The notes below the pieces were generated by a model. It was given only the letters and a program-made list of their open reading frames with translations, did no database searches and had not been told where the DNA came from. The position numbers and the translations under genes are program-made. A stretch of 64,000 bases of DNA from Floricoccus tropicus (lineage in GTDB: Bacteria > Bacillota > Bacilli > Lactobacillales > Streptococcaceae): positions 305,310 to 369,309 of the forward strand of contig NZ_MKIR01000024.1 in assembly GCF_001832905.1 (NCBI RefSeq). Reading direction: 5' to 3'. Position 1 is the stretch's first letter, and each line of letters starts with the position of its first letter. Of this stretch, positions 34,500 to 44,658 are shown one piece after another.

Positions 34500-34549
34500 C
34501 GAGCTATATAAAATTATAAATCTAAAATTTTATATAGCTCGTTTTTTTT
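34500..34549. terminator. Bidirectional terminator between thiI and pbp1b
   Basis: Perfect 16-bp arms CGAGCTATATAAAATT / AATTTTATATAGCTCG with A-run on the left and T-run on the right. Confidence 0.9.
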
Positions 34550-34592
34550 GTTAAATTTGATTAAGAAACTTTTTTATTAAGAATTTCAAAAA

Positions 34593-36983
34593 CTATCTAT
34601 TATTACCAGTGTTTCTGCTGTTATTACCAGTGAAATTGACTATCCTGCTCCAGGCATCAGCATAGTTGGCATCAGTTCCTCCAACAGCGAAATGGTAACG
34701 AGTAACTGGAGCTCCTTCAGATGTTGCCCAATAACTTGTTGTTGTTTGTCCACTCAGAGTTATTGTAAGAGGTCCACCTTCCACTCTACCTGGTTTTTCA
34801 CCAGTAGAAGTTAATACTGTACTTTTGGTAACACTTGGATCAATTTCAAATTTTTGCCCATCCCCGAATACACCTGGCTTAGCATTATTTATTGCATTTA
34901 CGAGGTTAGCCATATAATTTGAATTATTTTCGTAACCAGTGTAGTTTCCAAGTGGTGAATTGTCATCATGTCCAATCCAACCACCAAGAGTGACAGTAGG
35001 TGTTGATAACATTAACCATGCATCTGTATATGACTCACTAGTACCTGTTTTTCCAGTCCAATCAACTGCAGATGTAAGGTTTGGATTAATTCCAGACAAA
35101 TAGTCCGCAAATTTGGTAGTTATTTTAGACCTTACCGGTCCTCTTAATAAATCATTCATAATTGAAGCAGTTGCTTTAGAAAATACTTTTACGGGCTCTG
35201 ATTTCCATTCGTAAATAACTTTCCCACTGTCATCAGTTATTTTTTGTATAACGTGTTGCTTTTGATATTTTCCACCATTTGAAAGTGTTTGATATCCATT
35301 AGTTTGCTGAACAACCGATTGATCAATTCCTCCACCCAAAGGTAAACTCTCAATATTATAGTCACTAACTTTATATCCCATTTTTTCCATATATGGTTCT
35401 GGAGATTTATCTTCCTGTAGCATTGTCTGATGCAGCCAATACGCGGGGATATTCCAAGAAGTATTTAAAGCGTCTTGAACAGTCATCATTTCATTTGTAC
35501 CCGCGCTATCAACGTGCATTATTTGTTGACCGCTTGAATATGTTGTTGGGTAGTTGCTTAAACGACTTGCACTTCCAATAATACCTTGCTCGATTGCAGG
35601 AGCGTAAGTGAGAACAGGTTTAATACTTGAACCGGGACTCCTCTTAGTATCGAAAGCGTGGTTATTTTGATTTTCCTGATAGTTGCGTCCTCCAATAAAT
35701 CCATATACTGCACCTGTTTTATTGTCCATTAAGACATTTCCAACTTGCACCTCACCTGTACCATCATCTAGAATACCACCATAATTAGCCACGGCAGTCT
35801 GCATAGCGCTATAGATACCTTGATCAATTGTTGATTGAATTGTATACCCACCTTGTTGTAGCTGTTGTAGGGCTAACTTTTGATACTCCTCTTTGGTAGC
35901 ATCATTTTTTTGGTCACTTTCAGAAACCTTATCTTCTTTGATTAGATAGTCATAAATGTGGTCAACAGCTTCGTTAATGACTGTATAGTAAAGATAATCA
36001 TGACTAATTGTATCAGGTGAACTAGAAGCGATGAAATCTTTAGTTAAATCGTAGGATTTATATTCTTCATATTCTTTTTTGCTAATATATCCATTACGAT
36101 ACATATTGAAAAGAACAGTATCTTTTCTAGCAAGTCCATATGATAAATCGTTAGGATTCTTAAGGCTAGCATCTGCAGCATATGGACTATAAGTAATAGG
36201 ACTCTGAGGAAGACCAGCTATGAATGCAGCTTGAGGTACATTTACTTCAGATGCATTCTTTCCAAAAATTCCTTTTGCAGCTTCTTGTACACCTGCAATA
36301 TTTTGTCCTTTATTATTTCGTCCAAAAGGAGAAACATTGAGGTAATCCGTTAAAATCTGATCCTTAGTAAAATCTTTCTCAACAGCTCGTGCATATACAA
36401 ATTCAGAAGCCTTCCTTTTAAATGTTGGGCTATCTCCTAAAATTTGTTGCTTAATTAATTGTTGTGTGATTGTTGAACCACCACTAGAGCTTCCAAGACC
36501 AACAACTTCACCTAAGGTTGCACGAAGTATTGCTTTGGGAACAACACCATTATGCTCATTGAAATTTTCATCCTCAGTTGAAATAATAGCATTTTTGATA
36601 TTTTGAGAAATATCCTTGCTGTCAACTTTAGTCCTAATAAGATCAGATGATACTGGAGCAATTAAGTTATTGTTATTGTATACTAGTGAAGAAGTACCAT
36701 GGATATTATTGATTTTCTTACCAAGTTCCTCCTTGCTCGGTACTTTTACATCATCGACTAAACTAGCAAAATATCCAGCTCCTAATCCACCAGCAAATAA
36801 GATTCCTAATAGCAGGACAACTAAGAGAGTATATATAATACCTCTAGTAGACATAAACGCAATACTGAAGAAATCTTTAGTTTTTTGCCACCATACTTCT
36901 TCATTTACATTGACCTTATTTTTGCTCAGGTCTTTTCTTTGAGAAGATTTATTTTGATTTTTTTCATTATTCTTATCACTCAT
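34593..36983 (-). CDS. pbp1b: Bifunctional penicillin-binding protein 1b
   Basis: A 796-residue class A PBP that polymerises and crosslinks peptidoglycan outside the membrane. A cytoplasmic basic N-terminus precedes one membrane helix (about 42-70). The transglycosylase domain shows STEDENFNEHNGV and GGSTITQQLIKQ (residues about 135-180). The transpeptidase has the active-site serine in SPGSSIKP, the SWN motif and KTGT. The tail is rich in serine, threonine and asparagine. It stands opposite tyrS, as in related cocci. Confidence 0.95.
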   Translation of the reverse strand: MSDKNNEKNQNKSSQRKDLSKNKVNVNEEVWWQKTKDFFSIAFMSTRGIIYTLLVVLLLGILFAGGLGAGYFASLVDDVKVPSKEELGKKINNIHGTSSLVYNNNNLIAPVSSDLIRTKVDSKDISQNIKNAIISTEDENFNEHNGVVPKAILRATLGEVVGLGSSSGGSTITQQLIKQQILGDSPTFKRKASEFVYARAVEKDFTKDQILTDYLNVSPFGRNNKGQNIAGVQEAAKGIFGKNASEVNVPQAAFIAGLPQSPITYSPYAADASLKNPNDLSYGLARKDTVLFNMYRNGYISKKEYEEYKSYDLTKDFIASSSPDTISHDYLYYTVINEAVDHIYDYLIKEDKVSESDQKNDATKEEYQKLALQQLQQGGYTIQSTIDQGIYSAMQTAVANYGGILDDGTGEVQVGNVLMDNKTGAVYGFIGGRNYQENQNNHAFDTKRSPGSSIKPVLTYAPAIEQGIIGSASRLSNYPTTYSSGQQIMHVDSAGTNEMMTVQDALNTSWNIPAYWLHQTMLQEDKSPEPYMEKMGYKVSDYNIESLPLGGGIDQSVVQQTNGYQTLSNGGKYQKQHVIQKITDDSGKVIYEWKSEPVKVFSKATASIMNDLLRGPVRSKITTKFADYLSGINPNLTSAVDWTGKTGTSESYTDAWLMLSTPTVTLGGWIGHDDNSPLGNYTGYENNSNYMANLVNAINNAKPGVFGDGQKFEIDPSVTKSTVLTSTGEKPGRVEGGPLTITLSGQTTTSYWATSEGAPVTRYHFAVGGTDANYADAWSRIVNFTGNNSRNTGNNR

Positions 36984-37072
36984 ACCGCAATTATACCAAA
37001 AATGTTAGTAATCGGCTAACTAGTTACAATAAAATAATCAAAAAATTTATAACAAAAGCCGTAGAATTTTGC

Positions 37073-37078
37073 TATAAT
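37073..37078 (+). promoter_or_regulatory. tyrS -10 element
   Basis: GCTATAATAA about 90 bases before tyrS. The leader was read for a T-box (AGGGTGG-type core and specifier stem) and none was seen. Confidence 0.5.
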
Positions 37079-37165
37079 AAAAATATTAATTTAAAAAATA
37101 CTCTTAAGCTTTAAAATACGTTGGATATAGTTAATAGAGTATAAAAAAAACAAGGAGGTTATAGC

Positions 37166-38419
37166 ATGGAAATTTTTGATGAATTAGTCGAACGTGGCTT
37201 AGTTTTTCAAACTACTGATGAAGACGCTTTAAGAAAAGCATTACAAGAAGGGAGTGTTTCTTTCTATACAGGCTATGACCCTACAGCTGATAGTCTTCAT
37301 TTAGGACATTTAGTTCCAATTTTAAATATGCGTCGCTTACAACTTGCAGGTCATCGCCCAATAGCTCTTGTAGGAGGAGCAACTGGAATGATTGGAGATC
37401 CCAGCTTCAAGGATACAGAACGCTCGCTTCAAACAACTGAAACTGTTTTGGAATGGACAAAAGGAATTAAAAAGCAGTTAGAACGCTTTTTAGATTTTGA
37501 AGGTGACAATGCTGCCGTAATGGCAAATAATTACGATTGGTTTAGTAAAATTAACGTCTTAGAATTTCTACGTGATGTTGGTAAACACTTTACAATTAAT
37601 AATATGATGAGTAAGGAGTCTGTTAAGAGCCGTATTGAATCAGGAATTTCATATACTGAATTTGCATACCAGTTATTACAGGGATACGATTTTTACTTCT
37701 TAAACCAAGACCAAGGAGTTACCCTTCAGGTTGGTGGAAGTGACCAATGGGGTAATATGGTTGCTGGTACGGAATTAATCCGTAAAAAAACAGGTGAAAC
37801 CGCTCATGTAATTACAGTGCCTCTTATTACTGATTCAACAGGTAAGAAATTTGGTAAGTCAGAAGGTAATGCAGTTTGGCTTGATGCTGATAAGACATCA
37901 CCTTACGAATTTTATCAATTTTGGTTGAATGTAGCAGATGCTGATGTTGTTAAATTCTTGAAAATTTTTACTTTCCTAAGTCTTGAAGAAATTGAAGAAA
38001 TCGGTAAAGAGTTTGAAGCAGCACCACATGAGAGGCTTGGTCAAAAGGTTCTTGCTAGAGAAGTTGTAACACTAGTCCATGGTAAAGATGCTTACGAACA
38101 AGCTGTTAAAATTTCTGAGCAATTATTTTCAGGAAATATTAAAGAACTTTCGGTTTCAGAAATTAAACAAGGTCTAAAGGATGTTCCAAATTATGCTGTT
38201 AAGCCAGAAGATAATTTAAATATTGTTGATATTCTAGTAACTGCAAAAATTTCTCCTTCTAAACGTCAAGCGCGTGAAGATGTTCAAAATGGTGCTATTT
38301 ATATTAATGGAGAACGCCAAACTGATACAAATTATACTTTGACAAGTGAAGATAAGCTTGAAGATGAGCTAACAGTTATACGTCGTGGTAAGAAAAAATA
38401 TTCAATTTTGACTTACTAA
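37166..38419 (+). CDS. tyrS: Tyrosyl-tRNA synthetase
   Basis: A 417-residue class I synthetase. The HIGH-type motif is HLGHLVP (residues about 46-52), the tyrosine site includes [24 protein letters not shown], the KMSKS-type motif is KFGKSEGN (about 231-238), and an S4 RNA-binding domain forms the C-terminus (about 350-417). AAGGAGG precedes the ATG. It is a single-gene unit with its own terminator. Confidence 0.97.
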   Translation: MEIFDELVERGLVFQTTDEDALRKALQEGSVSFYTGYDPTADSLHLGHLVPILNMRRLQLAGHRPIALVGGATGMIGDPSFKDTERSLQTTETVLEWTKGIKKQLERFLDFEGDNAAVMANNYDWFSKINVLEFLRDVGKHFTINNMMSKESVKSRIESGISYTEFAYQLLQGYDFYFLNQDQGVTLQVGGSDQWGNMVAGTELIRKKTGETAHVITVPLITDSTGKKFGKSEGNAVWLDADKTSPYEFYQFWLNVADADVVKFLKIFTFLSLEEIEEIGKEFEAAPHERLGQKVLAREVVTLVHGKDAYEQAVKISEQLFSGNIKELSVSEIKQGLKDVPNYAVKPEDNLNIVDILVTAKISPSKRQAREDVQNGAIYINGERQTDTNYTLTSEDKLEDELTVIRRGKKKYSILTY

Positions 38420-38436
38420 ATATATTAAAAAATTAA

Positions 38437-38465
38437 TTGAAGCATTTATGCTTCGATTTTTTTTT
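38437..38465 (+). terminator. Terminator after tyrS
   Basis: TTGAAGCAT / ATGCTTCGA hairpin plus nine T. Confidence 0.85.
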
Positions 38466-38482
38466 ATTTATAAAATAAAAAA

Positions 38483-38503
38483 GACTGATAAAAAATATCA
38501 GTC
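38483..38503 (-). terminator. Terminator after def
   Basis: Minus-strand GACTGATA / TATCAGTC followed by six T. Confidence 0.85.
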
Positions 38504-38527
38504 AATAAATATTATATTTTTAGCAAA

Positions 38528-39172
38528 TTAATCAAGTAATAGCATACCTTCAGTAGTAGCAAACGGGTTTTTAGAATTAATACGATCAAAGAACATGATA
38601 CCATTGATATGATCAATTTCATGTTGGACAACTATTGCATTATATCCTTTTAGTTTAATTTTTTTCTTATTTCCTTCTTTGTCAAAGTATTCTATTGTTG
38701 CACGAGCATGACGGATAACATATCCAGGAATATCGCGATCAACTGACAGACATCCTTCTCCTTCGGCAAGAGCAGCATCTTGAACAGAATGAGAAACAAC
38801 ACGAGGATTGTACATCACTGTTGCTAGGCTATATGCTTCCTTAGGAGGGATAACAATTTCTTCCCCTTTTTCATTTTCTTCAATTTCTTCTGCATTCGGC
38901 ACTAGGACAGCGATGATTTTACGAGAAACATCTAGTTGAGGTGCTGCAATACCTACTCCAGCACGAAGTCCCATTTTTTCAGCAGTAACTTCATCTTGTG
39001 AATTTCTTAAAAAATTAAGCATTTTTTCTCCCAAGATTATGTTTTCATCAGACAATGGGAATTCAACATCAGCCGCAACTTCTCGTAAAGTTGGGTTCCC
39101 TTCCCTGATAATATCGTCCATATTTATTAAATGACCAGCAGAGGTCAACTTTTTAATTGTTTGAGTTTCCAA
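38528..39172 (-). CDS. def: Peptide deformylase
   Basis: A 214-residue iron enzyme that removes formyl from nascent N-termini. Motif 1 is GVGIAAPQ (residues about 68-75), motif 2 EGCLSVD with the metal cysteine, motif 3 [10 protein letters not shown] with HExxH. It is a type II enzyme, with the longer N-terminal part typical of Gram-positives. The start codon is TTG at 39172: AAGGAG lies 6 bases upstream, and residues before the first internal Met match the family N-terminus. Confidence 0.95.
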   Translation of the reverse strand: METQTIKKLTSAGHLINMDDIIREGNPTLREVAADVEFPLSDENIILGEKMLNFLRNSQDEVTAEKMGLRAGVGIAAPQLDVSRKIIAVLVPNAEEIEENEKGEEIVIPPKEAYSLATVMYNPRVVSHSVQDAALAEGEGCLSVDRDIPGYVIRHARATIEYFDKEGNKKKIKLKGYNAIVVQHEIDHINGIMFFDRINSKNPFATTEGMLLLD

Positions 39173-39299
39173 AACGTTCTCCTTCTAATATTGTCAATCT
39201 TTATATATATAATTTGACACTTTTTACCATAAAATACAAGCTAAATGCATAAATAAATGCTTGATTACTTGAAATTTCAATAATAATAGTTTATCATAA

Positions 39300-39375
39300 T
39301 TAGGTAGTTTTCTACAAGAAGGCATCTTGGTAATACGCGTGCCAAACGTTAACTCGGATGTACTTAAAATTAAAG
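39300..39375 (+). promoter_or_regulatory. Putative rpsO leader
   Basis: The 5' region before rpsO can pair CATCTTGG with later CCAA...GATG, and GGCA with TGCC (about 39319-39362), giving a compact fold just before AAAGGAG. S15 leaders that bind their own protein are known in several phyla. The specific type is not verified. Confidence 0.4.
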
Positions 39376-39385
39376 GAGAAATAAC

Positions 39386-39655
39386 ATGGCAATCTCAAAA
39401 GAGAAAAAAAATGAAATTATCGCAAAATACGCTCGTCACGAAGGTGATACTGGTTCACCAGAAGTACAAATCGCTGTACTAACTTGGGAAATCAACCACC
39501 TAAACGATCATATTAAATCACATAAAAAAGACCACGCTACTTACCGTGGATTGATGAAAAAAATCGGTCACCGTCGTAATCTTTTAGGTTACCTACGTGA
39601 AAAAGATGTTCAACGTTACCGTGAATTAATTTCTTCATTAGGACTACGTCGTTAA
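39386..39655 (+). CDS. rpsO: 30S ribosomal protein S15
   Basis: An 89-residue four-helix protein that binds the central 16S rRNA domain. Characteristic [16 protein letters not shown] stretch appears as [18 protein letters not shown] (residues about 15-32), and [14 protein letters not shown] as [15 protein letters not shown], ending in [19 protein letters not shown] precedes the ATG. Terminator at 39670-39691. Confidence 0.97.
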   Translation: MAISKEKKNEIIAKYARHEGDTGSPEVQIAVLTWEINHLNDHIKSHKKDHATYRGLMKKIGHRRNLLGYLREKDVQRYRELISSLGLRR

Positions 39656-39669
39656 TAGACATCTTTATT

Positions 39670-39691
39670 AAACCACTTCGGTGGTTTTTTT
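39670..39691 (+). terminator. Terminator after rpsO
   Basis: AAACCAC-TTCG-GTGGTTT with a UUCG loop, then T-run. Confidence 0.95.
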
Positions 39692-39782
39692 GTTTTCTAT
39701 TTCAGACTTTTGGGCAATTTAATTATAAATGAGTCCATGTTATAATTAAACTAGAGATATTTATTAATAGATAGGAATAATA

Positions 39783-40292
39783 ATGAATAAAAATAAAATA
39801 GAAGTGATTATTAGAAATGTCGAATCTAATGATATCGATGATGTAATGCGTGTTGAGATTGACAACTTTGGTAACGTAGCAACAACTCGTGAGGCTATGG
39901 AAGAAAGGGCAGAAAAAACACCTGACACTTTTTATATTGCAGAAGTTGATGGTAAATTTGCTGGATATATGGAAGGTGCAGTAATAACTGATAAACACTT
40001 AACAGATGAACTATTTAGTCATGTTGATGAAAATCCTGAAGAGGGTGGCTATATTGCCATAACTAGCCTTTCAATTGATGAAAAATTCCAAGGAGCTGGA
40101 ATCGGTGATGCTTTGATTCAAGCAATGAAAGATTTAGCTAGAGGAACTAAAAGAAAAGGAATTACTCTGACTTGTCATGATTACCTTATCAAATATTATG
40201 AAAAAAAAGGTTTTACTTATGACGGTGAGTCGAAATCAAACCTTGGTGGTGAAGAATGGTTTAACATGATTTGGAAGGTTGGTGAAAAATAG
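39783..40292 (+). CDS. GNAT family N-acetyltransferase
   Basis: A 169-residue acetyltransferase. The acetyl-CoA loop is EKFQGAGIGDALIQAM (residues about 100-115) and the final strand-helix contains YYEKKGFTYDGES. A TGTTATAAT extended -10 lies at 39739-39746 and AGATAGGAAT before the ATG. Overall form resembles arylalkylamine-type GNATs seen in this position in lactococci, but the substrate is unknown. The next gene begins right after its stop codon. Confidence 0.85.
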   Translation: MNKNKIEVIIRNVESNDIDDVMRVEIDNFGNVATTREAMEERAEKTPDTFYIAEVDGKFAGYMEGAVITDKHLTDELFSHVDENPEEGGYIAITSLSIDEKFQGAGIGDALIQAMKDLARGTKRKGITLTCHDYLIKYYEKKGFTYDGESKSNLGGEEWFNMIWKVGEK

Positions 40293-41228
40293 ATGGATAT
40301 TCAAAAAGTTGAAGAAGCTTTTAATTTAATTATTGAAAACACACAAACACTTGAGCAAGAATTACATACTCATTTCTACGATGCTTTGATAGAGCAAAAT
40401 GTTGCTTATGTGGAAGGTAAATCTTCAAACGAAATGGTTGAAAAAAATAATGAGAAACTTCATTCTTTAAATCTTAGTCAACAAGAATGGCAAAAAGCAT
40501 TTCAATTTGTTCTAATCAAAGGAGGACAATTTGCAAAATTACAGGCAAATCATCAATTTACTCCTGATAGTATTGCTTATATTATCAATTTTATAATTGA
40601 TACATTAAAACCACAAAAAGACATATCAATTGTTGAACTTGGTTCTGGTACTGGTAATATGGCATCAACGCTTTTATCAAACTCTGATAAGAATATATCT
40701 TATACTGGAATAGAAGTTGATGATCTCTTAATTGATTTGGCAGCAAGTATTGCTGATGTTATAAAGCTTAAGGTTGAATTTATGCAACAGGATGCTGTCA
40801 AGCCACTTTTAATTGAACCTAGCGATGTAGTCATTAGCGATTTACCAATTGGTTTTTATCCTGATGATGAGGAAGCAAATAATTTCCATGTCGCAACGGA
40901 TAAAGATGAACATACATATGCTCACCATTTATTGATGGAACAGGCACTTAATTATCTAAAAGATGATGGTATTGCTATTTTCCTTGCTCCTGTAGATTTA
41001 TTGACTAGTGGACAGGCAGATGAATTGAAGGGATGGATGAAAGATTCAGCCCACTTATCAGCATTGATTGCTTTACCGCAAAATCTGTTTAAGAATTCTC
41101 CTAAGGCAATTTTTGTATTCGATAAAAAAATCACAAACGAACCGACTTTTGTATATAACTTATCAAGTCTAACTGAGACAGAAATAGTACAGCAATTTAT
41201 GGCTGAATTCACAAAGAATGTGTTATAA
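40293..41228 (+). CDS. SAM-dependent methyltransferase (YtxK type)
   Basis: A 311-residue class I methyltransferase related to N6-adenine DNA methylases. The SAM motif is VELGSGTGN (residues about 114-122), and the usual NPPY catalytic motif is replaced by SDLPIGFYPDD (about 186-196). The loss of NPPY argues against ordinary DNA N6-adenine methylation. It precedes ackA, as in B. subtilis and streptococci. The conserved neighbourhood gives no direct clue to the substrate. Confidence 0.85.
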   Translation: MDIQKVEEAFNLIIENTQTLEQELHTHFYDALIEQNVAYVEGKSSNEMVEKNNEKLHSLNLSQQEWQKAFQFVLIKGGQFAKLQANHQFTPDSIAYIINFIIDTLKPQKDISIVELGSGTGNMASTLLSNSDKNISYTGIEVDDLLIDLAASIADVIKLKVEFMQQDAVKPLLIEPSDVVISDLPIGFYPDDEEANNFHVATDKDEHTYAHHLLMEQALNYLKDDGIAIFLAPVDLLTSGQADELKGWMKDSAHLSALIALPQNLFKNSPKAIFVFDKKITNEPTFVYNLSSLTETEIVQQFMAEFTKNVL

Positions 41229-41248
41229 TTAATTCGAAAACGGTTACA
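41221..41248 (+). promoter_or_regulatory. ackA promoter with cre site
   Basis: TGTTATAAT (41221-41229) is an extended -10. CGAAAACGGTTACA (41235-41248) matches the CcpA consensus TGWNANCGNTNWCA at all but the first base and covers the expected start of transcription. This position would favour repression by CcpA rather than the activation known for B. subtilis ackA. Confidence 0.75.
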
Positions 41249-41290
41249 AGTAAATTCGTTGAATGATTTTAAGAATTAGGAGATTTAAAA

Positions 41291-42481
41291 ATGTCAAAAA
41301 CAATTGCAATTAACGCTGGAAGTTCAAGTCTTAAATGGCAACTATATGAAATGCCTCAAGAAGAAGTATTAGCTCAAGGACTTATCGAGCGTGTTGGACT
41401 CCCTCAATCTATCTCAACAGTTAAATGGGGAGATGAAAAAGATACTCAAACTCTTGATATTCCAAATCATGAAGAAGCTGTAAAAATCCTTTTAGATGAC
41501 TTAATCCGTCTTGGAATCATTTCTTCATATGATGAAATAACAGGAGTTGGTCATCGTGTTGTTGCTGGTGGAGAAATTTTCAAAAAATCAACTCTTATTG
41601 ATGATAAAGTAATGGAAGAAATTGCTGAATTATCTGAGTTGGCTCCTCTTCATAACCCTGCCAACTTACAAGGAATTAAAGCTTTTAAACACCTACTTCC
41701 AAACATTACTAGTGTAGCTGTATTTGATACTGCTTTCCACACTACAATGCCAGAAAAAGCTTTCCGTTACCCAATGCCAAATAAATACTATACTGATTAC
41801 TCAGTTCGTAAATATGGTGCTCACGGAACAAGCCATCAATATGTAAGTCAAAAAGCTGCTGAAATTCTTGGAAAAGATATCAAAGATCTTAAGATTATCA
41901 CATGTCACCTTGGAAATGGTGGTTCAATTACTGCTGTTGATGGTGGAAAATCAGTTGATACTTCAATGGGCTTCACTCCACTTGCAGGTATCATGATGGG
42001 AACTCGCTCTGGCGATATTGACCCTTCAATCTTCCCATACATCATTTCTAAAGATGAAAATCTAGAAACTGCTCAAGACGTTGTTGATATGTTAAACAAA
42101 CAATCTGGTCTTCTTGGAATCAGTGATATCTCAAGTGATATGCGTGATGTTGAAGCTGGTATAAAAGAAGGCAACGAAAAAGCTATTTTAGCTTATGAAA
42201 TGTATCTTGATCGTGTTGAAAAATACATTGGTCAATACTTTGCAGTATTAAATGGAGCTGATGCAGTTGTATTTACAGCTGGTGTTGGTGAAAATGCTGC
42301 TGACATTCGTGAAAGAGTTGCTACTGACTTAAGTTGGTTTGGTTTAACAATTGATCCAGTTAAAAACGTTCGTGGATTCGAAGGTGTTATTTCAACTGAT
42401 GATGCAAAAGTTAAGGTTCTTGCAATTCCAACTGATGAAGAATTAGTTATTGCGCGTGATGTTCAAAGCTTCCAAAATTAA
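41291..42481 (+). CDS. ackA: Acetate kinase
   Basis: A 396-residue ASKHA kinase that makes ATP from acetyl phosphate. Signature 1 is [15 protein letters not shown] (residues about 6-20) and signature 2 is [15 protein letters not shown] (about 178-192), with HLGNGGSI and the nucleotide site [13 protein letters not shown]. Length is standard. AGGAG lies 8 bases before the ATG. It is controlled by the cre-bearing promoter upstream. Lactococci often have two copies, but only one is in this window. Confidence 0.97.
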   Translation: MSKTIAINAGSSSLKWQLYEMPQEEVLAQGLIERVGLPQSISTVKWGDEKDTQTLDIPNHEEAVKILLDDLIRLGIISSYDEITGVGHRVVAGGEIFKKSTLIDDKVMEEIAELSELAPLHNPANLQGIKAFKHLLPNITSVAVFDTAFHTTMPEKAFRYPMPNKYYTDYSVRKYGAHGTSHQYVSQKAAEILGKDIKDLKIITCHLGNGGSITAVDGGKSVDTSMGFTPLAGIMMGTRSGDIDPSIFPYIISKDENLETAQDVVDMLNKQSGLLGISDISSDMRDVEAGIKEGNEKAILAYEMYLDRVEKYIGQYFAVLNGADAVVFTAGVGENAADIRERVATDLSWFGLTIDPVKNVRGFEGVISTDDAKVKVLAIPTDEELVIARDVQSFQN

Positions 42482-42510
42482 TAAAATCCTTATTGAGATT
42501 ATAAATAAAA

Positions 42511-42543
42511 AAATAAACCGCTAGAAATCAGTGGTTTATTTTT
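42511..42543 (+). terminator. Terminator after ackA
   Basis: AAATAAACC.C / G.GGTTTATTT hairpin and T-run. Confidence 0.85.
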
Positions 42544-42579
42544 ATATAATCAAATCTGTAAATTGAAAGGGGTTGGAAT

Positions 42580-44364
42580 ATGAAATCAAGTTTAACTTTT
42601 ATTAAATCAAACACCAAGCAGTTTTTTAAAAAATGGGATAGGACAATTTTTCTATCACTGTTTATAAGTTTTTATTTAGACATAGTAATTTTTTCGGCAA
42701 ATTTTGGCTTTCATAAAGTAATGGAGTGGAATGATATCCCATACATTTCCTACAATAATTTGGGGATGTTCCTCTCTAAACCGTTTGCATTATTAGGATT
42801 TATACTGATTTTTCTTTTTATAATCTTTTCGGTTTTTATTCAATTTAGCTTTTTAATTAGAGGTATCAGTCAAATTGATAGTTCAACATTTCAAATTAGT
42901 AGAATTATCAAAGATACTTATAGATCTATTCCGCGACTTTTTGGACCCTCCGCAATATTCTTGACTATATATTTCATTCTGGTGATCCCCTTTGCTGGAA
43001 CGATTTTCAAAACACGATTGCTTGATAAGGTAGTCATACCACAATTTATTTTAGATTTTCTATCAAACAATGGGTGGATTGCTCTAGGTATTGCAGTTCT
43101 ATCGATTGCGGTCGCTTATATTGGTTTGAGGTTGATGTTTGTACTGCCTTTGATGATTATGAACGACATGAGTTTTGCCCAGGCGATGAAGGAAAGTTTA
43201 GCTATTACTAAAAAAAAGTTTTGGTATTATACTCTTCGATTATTTATGGTATCAGCAATTTCTACAATTGTTGCAGTAATTGTATATATATTAGTCTACA
43301 TATTCCAATATATTGAAGATGGACTTGCTAAACCAATTCCTCTGATTATGGGAATATTAAACCTATCTTTAGTACAATTAGTCAGTTTGTTTATCATTTT
43401 GTGGGCTAACTTTATCCTAATTCAACTTCTTTTATCAAATGAAAAAGTTAAGCCAGATGCACTAATTAATCAAAAAGATGTCAAACAAACTCGTTTTCCA
43501 AGATGGCTTGTTTTAACATTTGTTAGTTTTACAGTTTTCTTTTACGTTGTAGGGAATTGGATATTCTTAGTAGATACAGTTGAACATCCTGCTCTCAATA
43601 TTTCACATCGTGGAGTTGATGCAAGATATGGTGTTCAAAATACTATTCCAGCCTTGCAGCATACTATTAAAACAGCTCATCCTGATTATGTTGAAATGGA
43701 TATTCAAGAAACATCTGATAAGAAGTTTGTAGTTATGCATGACGAAAACTTGCGAGTTCTTACGGGTGTTAACAAGCGTCCACAAGAATTAACACTTGCA
43801 GAATTGACGAAACTTGTTGCAAAAGAAAATGGCTCTTCAGCGCCAGTTGTAAGTTTTGATGATTACTTGAAAGCAGCAAATTCTCATAAACAAAAACTTT
43901 TAGTTGAAATCAAGACTACACGTTATGATTCCAAAGATTATGTATCAAATTTTGTTAAACAGTATGAAAAAGAACTAATGGATTATGGTCATGAAATACA
44001 TTCTCTTGATTATAATGCTGTGAAAGAAGTTAAGAAAAACAGTAAACTCAAGACATATTTTATTCTGCCCTATAATTTTATTTTCCCACGTACTGATGCA
44101 GATGGATATACGATGGAGCAAACGACTTTAAATGAATCTTTTGTTGATGAGGCACATCTGAGAAAGCAAAATGTCTATGCATGGACAGTTAACGATATTG
44201 ATAGTATGAAAAAAATGGCACTAATTAACGTTGATGGCATCATTACTGATAACTCATCTGATTTAAATGGGGTTATCAATGAACTGAAAGAAAACCCTAA
44301 ATTTGCAGATAAGATTTTAGACTATCTAGTTAGCGTGGATCTTGAGAAAAGTTTAGGAAATTAA
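42580..44364 (+). CDS. Glycerophosphodiester phosphodiesterase with membrane domain
   Basis: A 594-residue protein. The N-terminal part (about 1-320) is a GPDPase membrane domain with seven or eight helices. The C-terminal part is an extracellular GDPD barrel starting SHRGVDARYGVQNT, with YVEMDIQ (metal ligands) and the catalytic MHDENLRVLTG, later VEIKT and AWTVND. Such enzymes release glycerol-3-phosphate from deacylated lipids or trim lipoteichoic acid. The gene stands alone, with AAAGGGG before the ATG. Confidence 0.92.
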   Translation: MKSSLTFIKSNTKQFFKKWDRTIFLSLFISFYLDIVIFSANFGFHKVMEWNDIPYISYNNLGMFLSKPFALLGFILIFLFIIFSVFIQFSFLIRGISQIDSSTFQISRIIKDTYRSIPRLFGPSAIFLTIYFILVIPFAGTIFKTRLLDKVVIPQFILDFLSNNGWIALGIAVLSIAVAYIGLRLMFVLPLMIMNDMSFAQAMKESLAITKKKFWYYTLRLFMVSAISTIVAVIVYILVYIFQYIEDGLAKPIPLIMGILNLSLVQLVSLFIILWANFILIQLLLSNEKVKPDALINQKDVKQTRFPRWLVLTFVSFTVFFYVVGNWIFLVDTVEHPALNISHRGVDARYGVQNTIPALQHTIKTAHPDYVEMDIQETSDKKFVVMHDENLRVLTGVNKRPQELTLAELTKLVAKENGSSAPVVSFDDYLKAANSHKQKLLVEIKTTRYDSKDYVSNFVKQYEKELMDYGHEIHSLDYNAVKEVKKNSKLKTYFILPYNFIFPRTDADGYTMEQTTLNESFVDEAHLRKQNVYAWTVNDIDSMKKMALINVDGIITDNSSDLNGVINELKENPKFADKILDYLVSVDLEKSLGN

Positions 44365-44415
44365 TATTTGGAGCTTTTAATTTATTAAAGAAAACATAAC
44401 AATTAGTGCTGTGAT

Positions 44416-44445
44416 AAATACTATAAGTTCTTATAGTATTTATTT
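44416..44445 (+). terminator. Terminator after the GDPD gene
   Basis: AAATACTATAA-GTTC-TTATAGTATTT plus T-run. Confidence 0.85.
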
Positions 44446-44467
44446 CGATACTTAGATTCATTTTTTA

Positions 44468-44593
44468 TGCTATAATCAGAAAGTAATATTTTATTACAGA
44501 GTAGTTTTACAAGCGTCAAGTGTCCGTGGGATGGGATGTTGCCCCGGAACGAAGCCGATTCAATCGACGCGGTTTGTAGAATGCATTCGCTGT
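44468..44593 (+). promoter_or_regulatory. folT promoter and THF riboswitch
   Basis: TGCTATAAT (44468-44476), then a leader from 44498 with GAGTAG, GCGTCAAGTGT, GGGATGGGATGTTG, the CCCCGGAACGAAGCCGA stretch and GCGGTTTGTAGAATGCATTCG. This matches the tetrahydrofolate riboswitch typical of folT in streptococci and related species. The ATG at 44536 inside it is not a start. Confidence 0.9.
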
Positions 44594-44658
44594 CAAGAAA
44601 TTATATTGGATATTCCAAGCAATTTTTAACAGCTCACCAAAATTCAGAGGAGAGCTCA

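Noticed and set aside
37017..37165. T-box leader before tyrS
   Set aside because: Only about 90 leader bases after the -10 and no T-box core or specifier stem.
44536..44658. Extended N-terminus of folT starting at 44536
   Set aside because: The region is the THF riboswitch; a strong ribosome site supports ATG 44659.
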